From positions 1-13,565 of the forward strand of contig CAUZEO010000121.1 of assembly GCA_963578625.1 (NCBI GenBank): DNA of 13,565 nt. The letters are read 5' to 3'. Position numbers and translations under genes: made by a program. Source of the stretch: CAUZEO01 sp963578625 (GTDB lineage Bacteria > Verrucomicrobiota > Kiritimatiellia > SLOV01). Positions within the stretch are counted from its first letter, which is position 1; every line of letters starts with the position of its first letter. Of the stretch, positions 5,113 through 12,286 are shown in pieces. The notes below the pieces were generated by a model, which did not search any database, was not told the origin of the DNA, and was given only the letters and a program-made list of their open reading frames with translations.

Positions 5113-6230
5113 TGTGCTCCCGTGAACTGAACGAGTTTGTTTGCATACGCCTCGTTGCCGTAATCGCGGAGGATTCGGTGTTGGGCGCGGCGGGCCGCCT
5201 CTTCCCGCTCGGCATCGTGGTTGAGCCACCAGGTGGCCTTGTCTTTCAGTTCGTCGAGGGTCTCCCAGGTATCGATTTCTTTTCCGATTTCGAAGATTTC
5301 TTCGATGCCGGTCACATAATCTGTAAGCATGAAGCCTCCGCTGCCGGTGATCGCGGTGTCCCGCTGATTCAAGTACCCGTCGGAGAGGGGGGAGTTGTGT
5401 TGGTTGATGTTGATTTTTGCCGAGGCATATACGCCGGGGAGTTCCCGGTAGGTTCGGAATCCACGGTAGGAGGGCCTGGGTACATTCTCAAACGTCCCGA
5501 AACCGAGGCCTCCATAGACATGAAGGTGCCCGAGGTTTTGGATTGCCGCCACCAGGTCTTTCCGGAGTACGCGTTGCTCCGGGAAGGGGATCACGTGGGT
5601 GACGATTGCATCCGTGTCCGTTGATTTCAGGTACTCCTCCTGGCTGCCGCCTTCCCGTGCGTAAAGGGAGAGAATGGTCACGGAAAAATCGCAGGTTTCG
5701 CACGGGGCCGGTGTCGCGACCTTGTGAAGTTCCAGAGCCGGAGGAGGGTAGAGGACAATGGCCTTAATCCCGCGGGCCTCATAGACGGGAACGCTCTCCT
5801 TGCAGCAGGTCGCGGCATATTCGAACTCCTCGGTGAAGTGGGGGCTTCTCAACAGATCCCAAGGGTCGTCCTGGGTATGAGTCACTGTCTTGCACCAGGG
5901 AAATCTTTCCCGCAATTCGCGAATGAGCCCGGGTGGCCGATCGTCCTTGCTGCACCACCAGATCAGGAGTTTAGGCTTTCGCTCCTTGATGAGTCGGAAT
6001 AGCCCCTTTCGAAATGCTTCCTGGTCTTCATGCGGCTGATCCCACTGGGAGGCGTCGGGAATGGTGTCGGCCTCCTCCGCTGCCAGGGCGATATCGGCTT
6101 CCAGGTTGGCCCTAATGCATCCGCGTGTCGGCTGATACAGGACGTTCCAGCCGATGCGCTCGAAACCCTTCTGGATGCTCCAGAGCGATTGCCCGGGGTG
6201 GAATCCGCCCAGTAACAGGACGCTGCTCAC
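5109..6230 (-). CDS. CgeB-like glycosyltransferase (GT-B fold)
   Basis: 373 residues, matching in length and layout the CgeB/Glyco_trans_1_2 proteins, which transfer a sugar from an activated donor to an unknown acceptor, often in cell-surface or spore-surface glycosylation. Seen: an N-terminal Rossmann-like strand SVLLLGGFHPGQSLW (residues 2-16), KLLIWWCSKDD in the middle, and the C-terminal donor-site region from about residue 261, YRELPGVYASAKININ, then SDGYLNQRDTAITGSGGF (283-300) with the usual R-x-x-E/D-like and small-residue G-G-F pattern, and EEIFEIGKEI. The start is GTG 6228-6230 with a weak ribosome-binding site; an upstream ORF overlaps it by 4 nt. The stop codon TAG is provided by the GTAG of the adjacent REP element. 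It is cytoplasmic; no membrane segment is seen. Confidence 0.85.
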   Translation of the reverse strand: MSSVLLLGGFHPGQSLWSIQKGFERIGWNVLYQPTRGCIRANLEADIALAAEEADTIPDASQWDQPHEDQEAFRKGLFRLIKERKPKLLIWWCSKDDRPPGLIRELRERFPWCKTVTHTQDDPWDLLRSPHFTEEFEYAATCCKESVPVYEARGIKAIVLYPPPALELHKVATPAPCETCDFSVTILSLYAREGGSQEEYLKSTDTDAIVTHVIPFPEQRVLRKDLVAAIQNLGHLHVYGGLGFGTFENVPRPSYRGFRTYRELPGVYASAKININQHNSPLSDGYLNQRDTAITGSGGFMLTDYVTGIEEIFEIGKEIDTWETLDELKDKATWWLNHDAEREEAARRAQHRILRDYGNEAYANKLVQFTGAQ

Positions 6231-6451
6231 CGGAATCCCGCGAAAACAAACCGCTTGGGATTCATGGCCTGGCGTCGACGCGTCCAGACCGCTTCCGGGG
6301 TTGAGCGAAGAAGTTTCAAGGAATGGCGAAAAGCCAGAGACGATGGCGGGTGGGCGACAGGCACCGTATTAGTGGTCACGATTGGCAGATCGAGTTCCAA
6401 CCAGTCATGGGAGTTGGTTTCTGATGTGTGCTCTGAGTTGTTCGTCTGCAT
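6227..6451 (-). CDS. Doubtful 74-residue ORF overlapping the CgeB-like gene start
   Basis: The TGA at 6227-6229 overlaps the GTG of the CgeB-like gene (GTGA), which would be typical of translational coupling, and an AAGGAG lies 13 nt before the ATG. However, the first 15 codons lie in an alternative frame of the broken nucleotidyltransferase gene, where AAGGAG encodes Lys-Glu, and codon use is ambiguous. The C-terminal part is basic (TRRRQAMNPKRFVFAGFR). No family is recognised. It is more likely the spacer between a pseudogene and the CgeB-like gene than a real gene. Confidence 0.22.
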   Translation of the reverse strand: MQTNNSEHTSETNSHDWLELDLPIVTTNTVPVAHPPSSLAFRHSLKLLRSTPEAVWTRRRQAMNPKRFVFAGFR

Positions 6452-6941
6452 ATCTGTTCGAGATCTCCTTGAATGCTAGGCTTTCCGAATCAGTTTTACA
6501 ATGCCGTATTCACCCCGGCATGTCAGGCGAATCTTTGCCCTGCATAAATCGAGCTTCGTTTCCCCTCGCATGCCGCTTTAGCGCGATGAGGTGGAGTGGA
6601 TCGGGGACCGCGAGCAACGCATCGCCAACATTGCGTTCCTGTCGACGGACCCACAGTTTTCCGAATGTTTTCTTTCCGACGATCATAAGGTCAACGGGAT
6701 AGCGCGGGGTATCATCTGCACTTCGAAACTGGTTGAACGCCTCGGTTGTATGAACTCATTTGTAGCCTCGGTGTTCCCAAAACCTACGGCAGCGGGTAAC
6801 TCTCGCCCTCAACAGGAAAATCCGAGTACAGCGTGGTGCGCTCATCGCCGTAAGCGTTCACTGCATGGCCCCCTGCGACCAGGAAGCGTAGTCCCTCGTC
6901 ATTCGCTTCCCGGGCAACTCGACTGAAAATGTATCATCCAT
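6405..6941 (-). pseudogene. Broken AbiEii-like nucleotidyltransferase gene
   Basis: Read across frames on the minus strand, this is an almost full-length relative of the nucleotidyltransferases of the AbiEii/MNT type. In order: SRVAREANDEGLRFLVAGG then HAVNAYGDERTTLYSDF (frame with GAC at 6898-6900), where the G-G-H-A-V-N-A-Y-G motif is diagnostic. A TAG at 6784-6786 ends that frame and a frameshift continues as RFWEHRGYK. TGA at 6756-6758 follows, then HTTEAFNQFRSADD, YPVDLMIVGKKTFGKLW, AVPDPLHLIALKRHA and FMQGKDSPDMPG. A second TGA lies at 6510-6512, then LAFKEISNRYADEQL to a final TGA at 6405-6407. The expected catalytic D-x-D after RTT is also degraded (YSD). About 179 codons remain, close to family length. 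At least three lesions make it inactive unless the sequence has errors. Confidence 0.8.
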
Positions 6942-7018
6942 GCACGGAGTCAGCGCCATACCATGGGGTGTATCGCAACGTCACCTTTCACGGAAAAGAA
7001 AAGAGTTCCCTTGCAAGC

Positions 7019-9034
7019 TTATTTCAATCGTTTTGATGCGGGTGGTCTCAACTCGATCACGGTTGCGGCATCGTGTTCAGGGATGATCAACTCCAACCGC
7101 CCGTTGATTCGTTTCATTTTCACTGAGCGCTGTCCGCGGTAATGCGTTCCGAGGCTAACCGCTTTTCGAACGCGGGTTGCGTCCCGGCATTTTACCGACA
7201 AATTCAGGTTCCGCGTCAGTCCTTGATTGTCCACGATCCTCCTCCTGCTGCTCACGATGCTGATCAGAATGGATCCTGACTCTCCGGAGAAAATATTTCC
7301 ATCCACTCCGGCCGGCAGGTGGAGCGGATCGGGTTCCAACAGCCACCTGCGGCCGTACAGTTTTTCGACCAGGGGCCGATAGCATTCGATGACTTTCCGC
7401 ACTTCTTTCGCGGGATGCGGAAACAGCGAGTACGACGCACCGCAGACGAGGCAGCGCTGAAACATGTCCTCCGCCTTGTCCGGATCGTCGTGATAGAACG
7501 CGAGAAATATCAGGGGCTTGGCGATGCAGAGGTATTTGACGACTTCTGCCAGCCAGGAGCTGCCTTCCGCCATCAGCCCATCCATGTCTTTCTGCACTTC
7601 TATATTGTGCGGTCCGTTTGCGTAGAGAACCTTGCCGCGCCGGTGGACCGAGGCGGCCAACTTTCGGACGGTTTCCTCGTAGCAGTGCCAAAGCATATAG
7701 GCCGGGCGGTTTTCGGCCATGGTAACGCCGTCGTGGTGTGCGTAGTCCACGGCGTCGTAGCAGAGCTGGTCGAGAAAAATGCCGTCGATCTGCGGTAATC
7801 GTCTAAACAAATTACTGATCTGCCCGCGGATATTCTGTCCAAACGATGTGCCGGCGTCCGCGTTCATCAGGATTGAGCCCGGAACACTCGGATAAGGATT
7901 CCCGTTTCGGTCGCGGGCGATGCTGTCCGGAAACTTTTCAACAATGCCTGGAGACGCGTCGCCCGCGCATTGAAAATAGTACAGGCTTTTCAATCCGTGC
8001 TTCTGGGCTGTGGCAATGTGATCTTTTACCACTTCGTAGTTCAGCAGAGGCCGGTCGTCTTCCCGTTCCTGGGTCTTCTCCTCACCACCCACGACCCCGC
8101 CGCCTGCCTGGTCGAATGCCACGCACGCATCCCAGGTGTCGATCGGCCGCCACTCCTTTTCTTCGGGCAGATAGTCACCATACCAGGGGAAGGCGCAGTG
8201 CAGTTCCTCCCAGCGCAGATTGTGGGGCATCATGGAGCGGAACTCTTTGTCCGTCATATGCGGATGGGCGAGGATGTACCCTCCTTCAAGCTCACGCACT
8301 TGCGGGTTCGGTGGATCGAAATAGCCAGGGTACTTCGTATACAGCCAGTTGAGTCCGCTTCGCCAGCAAGGTTCATGTGCCGCGATCGAAAAACGGGTCC
8401 GGGCCGGAAGGCCGGGCCGCAACGCCAGCATCGACGTATGCAGTTCGATTCCTTCCAGCCGGTAGTTCATGAAATTGAAATTGAGTCGTGACGTCCGGAA
8501 TTCGAACGGTTTTGTGACCGTGATACCCGCCTGCAGGTCCTCGCGGTACAGGGTCAGCGCCGGCACCAGCGTGCCATGGCAGATTTCCCCGTACCGGAGG
8601 TTGAGATCGCCTAACCGTTCGATGGTGGAGGGGAAGTCGGCGTGCGCGGTCCAGACTCCGAGACCGTAGGCGGTTTCGGGGTAGGGGAGCAATTGCTTCA
8701 CTTGAATGGAGCGGGGTTTCGCGGCAGGATCCAAAATGATCTCCAGATCCCAACAGATTGTATCGCCTGCGATTCGCCACCCCTCCCGCAGTTCGAAATC
8801 GGCGCCCTTGAACCGCTTTCGGGATTGGATGCGCCGGCCCTTTCGGATTACCTCAAACTCCCCGGAGTTTTCCGCATCGCAAAAGACCCGCCTCTTTCTT
8901 TCATCTTCCACCACAACCGAACCCGGCCGTCTGCTCCACGGGATGGTGCGTTTCCCTTTCTTCGTCGATAGAGCCAGGAGATTTCCACGGTGTTCGCAGA
9001 ACTCCGCATCGAGACGTGTACTTCGAAGATTCAT
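7019..9034 (-). CDS. Putative TIM-barrel glycoside hydrolase, family unclear
   Basis: 671 residues from ATG 9034. A GTG at 9046, touching the previous stop, is also in frame, but AGGTG placed 9 nt before ATG 9034 favours the latter. Residues 1-220 are beta-rich, as in the N-terminal sandwich of many glycosidases. From about 330 to 550 there is a TIM barrel: YEVVKDHIATAQKHGLKSLYYF, then IDGIFLDQLCYD (416-427) with an acidic residue at the end of a strand (Asp 422), a second candidate acid Glu 490 in DGLMAEGSSW, and ASYSLFPHPA. This is the layout of glycosidases related to DUF6259/GHL-type and clan GH-D-like barrels, but I cannot place it in a numbered family. No signal peptide is seen. It lies 12 nt after GH38 and is almost surely cotranscribed with it, so an oligosaccharide substrate shared with GH38 is likely. 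The stop is TAA. Confidence 0.72.
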   Translation of the reverse strand: MNLRSTRLDAEFCEHRGNLLALSTKKGKRTIPWSRRPGSVVVEDERKRRVFCDAENSGEFEVIRKGRRIQSRKRFKGADFELREGWRIAGDTICWDLEIILDPAAKPRSIQVKQLLPYPETAYGLGVWTAHADFPSTIERLGDLNLRYGEICHGTLVPALTLYREDLQAGITVTKPFEFRTSRLNFNFMNYRLEGIELHTSMLALRPGLPARTRFSIAAHEPCWRSGLNWLYTKYPGYFDPPNPQVRELEGGYILAHPHMTDKEFRSMMPHNLRWEELHCAFPWYGDYLPEEKEWRPIDTWDACVAFDQAGGGVVGGEEKTQEREDDRPLLNYEVVKDHIATAQKHGLKSLYYFQCAGDASPGIVEKFPDSIARDRNGNPYPSVPGSILMNADAGTSFGQNIRGQISNLFRRLPQIDGIFLDQLCYDAVDYAHHDGVTMAENRPAYMLWHCYEETVRKLAASVHRRGKVLYANGPHNIEVQKDMDGLMAEGSSWLAEVVKYLCIAKPLIFLAFYHDDPDKAEDMFQRCLVCGASYSLFPHPAKEVRKVIECYRPLVEKLYGRRWLLEPDPLHLPAGVDGNIFSGESGSILISIVSSRRRIVDNQGLTRNLNLSVKCRDATRVRKAVSLGTHYRGQRSVKMKRINGRLELIIPEHDAATVIELRPPASKRLK

Positions 9035-9046
9035 GCTGGTCGGCAC

Positions 9047-12000
9047 CTATTGTATCCTGACTCTAAACGTGTGAATGCCAAACGGCCGAAGAGGGAATGA
9101 AAAATCTGATCCGCCGATCTCTAACGTGGCTCCGTGGTCTTCCTCCAGCGGAGTGCACGGCTGTACCGCCCGAATCTGCACCGGAAAAGTCACGATGACA
9201 TCGCTCCGCTGCCCGAAGTAGTCAACCAGGCGGAGGATCCATCCGTCGCCGTCTTCCGCCTCTTTCATGGTTTCTATGGCAACACCCGCGGGCCTTACCT
9301 TGAGATACTCCATGGAATCCTTCCCGTTTTCCCCTTCCACGAGTTCCAGGGGAGAATTCAGGAGTACAGCTTCCTGCCAGGTCCCCCCCGACTGCCAGTC
9401 CCCCGGATGCGGAAACAGGGAATATGTAAACTCGTGCTCACCCCGGTCGCTGGAGGGGTCAGGAAAGCGCGGGGCCTTCAAGAGGGATAGAGACGCAACG
9501 TTCTCCTGGACGCACCCGCCGTACTTTCCATCGTTTAGCAGCGAGACTCCGTATCCATGCTCGCTCAGATCGAACCAGCGATGGAACGGTACTTCAAATT
9601 TTGCTTTTTCATATGATGTCACCGGGCGCGTCGCTCGCCGGATCACGCCGAATGCGATTTCGTAGGTAGCCTGGCCGGCATGGATCGCGAGCGGGAAGGA
9701 GACGCGCAGAAGCTTTCGGTCTTCCTGCCAGTCCACATGGGTATGGAAATCGATCCGGCGCGAGTGGGCATAGAGACGAATGTGCTGGCGCACCGTCGAA
9801 GATCCAACCTGCCAGCGCACGATTTTTTCGGTGACCAGAGGGCCGTGGTCCCCGTCCTTGAGATCCAGGAATCGGATTGCCTCCACGGGAAGGGACGCAT
9901 AGTCGCGGGAAATATCCCAGGCCTCGAATCGTCCCGGCGTGTCTTCGAACATGTGGAGACGATTACCGGGCCCGGTCAGGAGTTCCCGCTTTTCCTGCTT
10001 GTCATAAATGGATTCAATCCATCCCTCGTCGTTGAATCGCAGGGAGTAGAAAGACGACTCGATCGCGTTCGGTTTGGTGGTAAAGGGAGCATTCGAATCG
10101 GGAGGTCCTTCTGTAGTGGACATGGCCTTGTGTCCGAGTAGAGGAATGTCCTTTACGTAGGAGAGGAGACTACCATTGGCGAGTCGCTGAGTGGGCACCG
10201 GGATTCCGTCGCAGCAAAGTGACACGGAGCCTTCATGAGTCCAGAGCACATGCCCCGCGTCAACTGTACCGGTCAGATTGAATAGCGTGCACTTCCCGGG
10301 TTCGCCGGCCGGAGCAATCAGCCGGCAGGCACGGGTAACCCAATCCCGCGCGTCACGAAGCACCGTGTCATAAGCAATCTCCGTCTCCCGCCCTGCCTCC
10401 TCACAATGCGTGCCGGTAACCCCGTCGTGAAACTGGCTTTCCAGGAGTGTTTTCCAATTTGCCTCGAGATCCCGACGATTCAGCAAAGGCTCGGCCTCCC
10501 ACGCGGAGATGGTCGAGAGAATCTCCGCGGATCGCAATGCTGCTTCCGCGCGCCGGTTCTTGAACTTGAGCGATCCCTTTGTGGTCTGGGTGCCTCGGTG
10601 GGCTTCCAGGTAGAGTTCGTCGGCCCACACGGGAAGGTCCTTCGCCGACGCGGTCAGTTCGCTGACAAAAGTACTTGGGGAGGACCACTGCAGGCCGGGA
10701 AACCCGCCCATGCGGGCGAGCCGGTCTCCATACTCCAGCATCTTTTCCGTGGGCCCTCCTCCTCCGTCGCCGTACCCGTAGGTGTACAACACGTTCGGCG
10801 CTTCCTGCTTCTCCTGGTAGTCATCCCAGTGCCTCAACATACTAGCCGGGTCCATGTGCCCCACGAAGTGAGTTGGAGGGATGTGCCCGATGACTCTGCT
10901 TCCGTCGATTCCTTCCCAGAGAAATGTGTGGTGGGGGAATTCATTCGTATCGTTCCAGACGGATTGCTTGGCCGTATAGAAGACTTCATACCCGCACAGG
11001 CATAGGATCTGAGGGATGGAAGCCGGCACGCCGAAGATGTCCGACATCCAGCAAATAGCGGACGAACACCCCAGCTCGTTCCTGAAGAATTGCTTTCCGT
11101 ACAGGATGTGACGGATCCAGGATTCTCCTGACGGGATGTGGCCGTCCGCCTCAACCCACATGTCGCCTACCGGTTCCAGGCGACCCTCCTCAACTCGTCG
11201 TTTTACTTGTGCGAAAACTTCCGGATGATGGATCTTCAGATCGTGGAATAGTTTAGCCTGGCTTTGGGTGAAAACGTAGTGCGGGTATTGCTGCATCATC
11301 CGCTCGGCAATGAGATGAGTTCGCACGTTTTTGCGGACGGACTCGCGGTATGGCCAGACGTAAACGAGGTCGAGGTGGGAATGGGCTACCAGGTGCAGTA
11401 TTCCCGGCGCCCGATGGTAAAAGTCGCCCTTGGAGGATTTGCGGAACCGATCGCGCGCCGCGACCGCTTGTTGCCGGTCGATTCGGGTGACTCCTTCATT
11501 GAGGTCCATCGCTGCGAGGGCTTCATCCAATAGGCGCGTTAGCCTGTCGGACATCTCGGGGTTTCGGTCCTGAAAGGCAATGGCTGCATCCAGCGCAGCG
11601 CTGAGATCGTAGTAAAATCCCTCCAACACCGGGTCCATCACGGCGAGTTCAGCCGTGTCAAACCGGTGCACGATTCGGATGTCGTTTCGCAATGCGTCAT
11701 CCGGTGCATCGCGCACGTAACACTCCATCTCGATGGCATATCTGTCTCCGGACGCCGCGGAAGAGGTCAGACAATACTCCCGGTGGTTGTGGTCCAGGCC
11801 GTAGACGGCCTCGCCGTTGATTCGCAATATCCCTTCTCCTCCCGGAGCAAGACGGAGTGTGACTTCCTGCTGATGCAGGGAGGAGGGAATCTCGACGTCC
11901 GCCCGGAACCAGGCCGTTTTGTCTTCGCCGCCCCAGCTCATGTCTGGCGTGTAGGGCTTCCATTCGCCTTCCGCGTTGTACTTGCCCGGCGCCAGGTACC

Positions 12001-12124
12001 GTCCCTCCCGGCACATCCAACCGATGATCGGATGTTTGACCAGATCGATGCACCGGGCAAGACGCTTGATCCGTTGCTCAATCCTCTCGAATGCGCTGAT
12101 GGCTCGGCGTCGGGGATCTTTCAT
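9047..12124 (-). CDS. GH38 alpha-mannosidase
   Basis: 1025 residues, full length for bacterial GH38, a zinc enzyme that hydrolyses alpha-mannosides with retention. Seen: the N-terminal zinc motif AHSHLDLVYVWPY (247-259; His 250 and Asp 252), SQAKLFHDL (288-296), the nucleophile Asp 362 in WMSDIFG, YGYGDGGGGPTEKM (449-462), ELYLEAHRGTQTT (503-515) and the zinc-site block SQFHDGVTGTHCEE (563-576; His 566, Asp 567). A beta-rich C-terminal half ends the protein at about residue 1025. The 240 residues before the catalytic block include a sugar-binding-like beta domain (about 70-155). ATG 12124 is chosen because it begins a normal sequence; a GTG at 12256 is also in frame, but the extra 44 residues are proline-rich and cross the hairpin repeat. 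No clear Shine-Dalgarno sequence and no signal peptide are seen. The next gene starts 12 nt after its TAG. Confidence 0.95.
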   Translation of the reverse strand: MKDPRRRAISAFERIEQRIKRLARCIDLVKHPIIGWMCREGRYLAPGKYNAEGEWKPYTPDMSWGGEDKTAWFRADVEIPSSLHQQEVTLRLAPGGEGILRINGEAVYGLDHNHREYCLTSSAASGDRYAIEMECYVRDAPDDALRNDIRIVHRFDTAELAVMDPVLEGFYYDLSAALDAAIAFQDRNPEMSDRLTRLLDEALAAMDLNEGVTRIDRQQAVAARDRFRKSSKGDFYHRAPGILHLVAHSHLDLVYVWPYRESVRKNVRTHLIAERMMQQYPHYVFTQSQAKLFHDLKIHHPEVFAQVKRRVEEGRLEPVGDMWVEADGHIPSGESWIRHILYGKQFFRNELGCSSAICWMSDIFGVPASIPQILCLCGYEVFYTAKQSVWNDTNEFPHHTFLWEGIDGSRVIGHIPPTHFVGHMDPASMLRHWDDYQEKQEAPNVLYTYGYGDGGGGPTEKMLEYGDRLARMGGFPGLQWSSPSTFVSELTASAKDLPVWADELYLEAHRGTQTTKGSLKFKNRRAEAALRSAEILSTISAWEAEPLLNRRDLEANWKTLLESQFHDGVTGTHCEEAGRETEIAYDTVLRDARDWVTRACRLIAPAGEPGKCTLFNLTGTVDAGHVLWTHEGSVSLCCDGIPVPTQRLANGSLLSYVKDIPLLGHKAMSTTEGPPDSNAPFTTKPNAIESSFYSLRFNDEGWIESIYDKQEKRELLTGPGNRLHMFEDTPGRFEAWDISRDYASLPVEAIRFLDLKDGDHGPLVTEKIVRWQVGSSTVRQHIRLYAHSRRIDFHTHVDWQEDRKLLRVSFPLAIHAGQATYEIAFGVIRRATRPVTSYEKAKFEVPFHRWFDLSEHGYGVSLLNDGKYGGCVQENVASLSLLKAPRFPDPSSDRGEHEFTYSLFPHPGDWQSGGTWQEAVLLNSPLELVEGENGKDSMEYLKVRPAGVAIETMKEAEDGDGWILRLVDYFGQRSDVIVTFPVQIRAVQPCTPLEEDHGATLEIGGSDFSFPLRPFGIHTFRVRIQ

Positions 12125-12252
12125 ATCGGGAAGATTGGGCGGTTGCGGCCTTGGAGGACAAGTCTGATTTTTTGGTAGGGGGACGTGTGCGGGCCGAGGG
12201 GCGACTGATTTATGGTGAGGGTTCTGTGCTTGGGTTCTGGTTGGGCTCCGGT

Positions 12253-12278
12253 ACACGGGTCGGATACCCGTGCCACGG
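12253..12278. repeat. Hairpin repeat after the GH123-like gene
   Basis: It matches 22 of 26 bases of the copy at 380-405. A perfect 7-bp stem, CACGGGT (12254-12260) with ACCCGTG (12266-12272), encloses a 5-nt loop. The inverted stem starts 14 nt past the stop codon of the GH123-like gene on the minus strand, where an intrinsic terminator would be expected, but no T-run follows, so readthrough into GH38 or 3'-end protection is possible. The rest of 12125-12286 holds nothing recognisable beyond the GH38 leader. Confidence 0.65.
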
Positions 12279-12286
12279 AACGGGAA

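Noticed and set aside
9035..9046. GTG 9046 as start of the barrel glycosidase
   Set aside because: It abuts the GH38 stop without room for its own ribosome-binding site, while AGGTG lies at good distance from ATG 9034.
9680..11005. Plus-strand ORFs of 153 and 199 codons opposite GH38
   Set aside because: The GH38 frame has all catalytic motifs, and these are reverse-frame ORFs typical of GC-rich genes.
12125..12256. N-terminal extension of GH38 from an in-frame GTG at 12256
   Set aside because: The 44 extra residues are proline- and basic-rich without a domain or signal peptide, and the GTG lies inside the hairpin repeat. The sequence from ATG 12124 begins a normal protein.
12254..12272. 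Hairpin after the GH123-like gene as an intrinsic terminator
   Set aside because: The stem is good but no T-run follows on the minus strand, and the same sequence recurs at 380-405 away from a gene end, so it is called a repeat instead.
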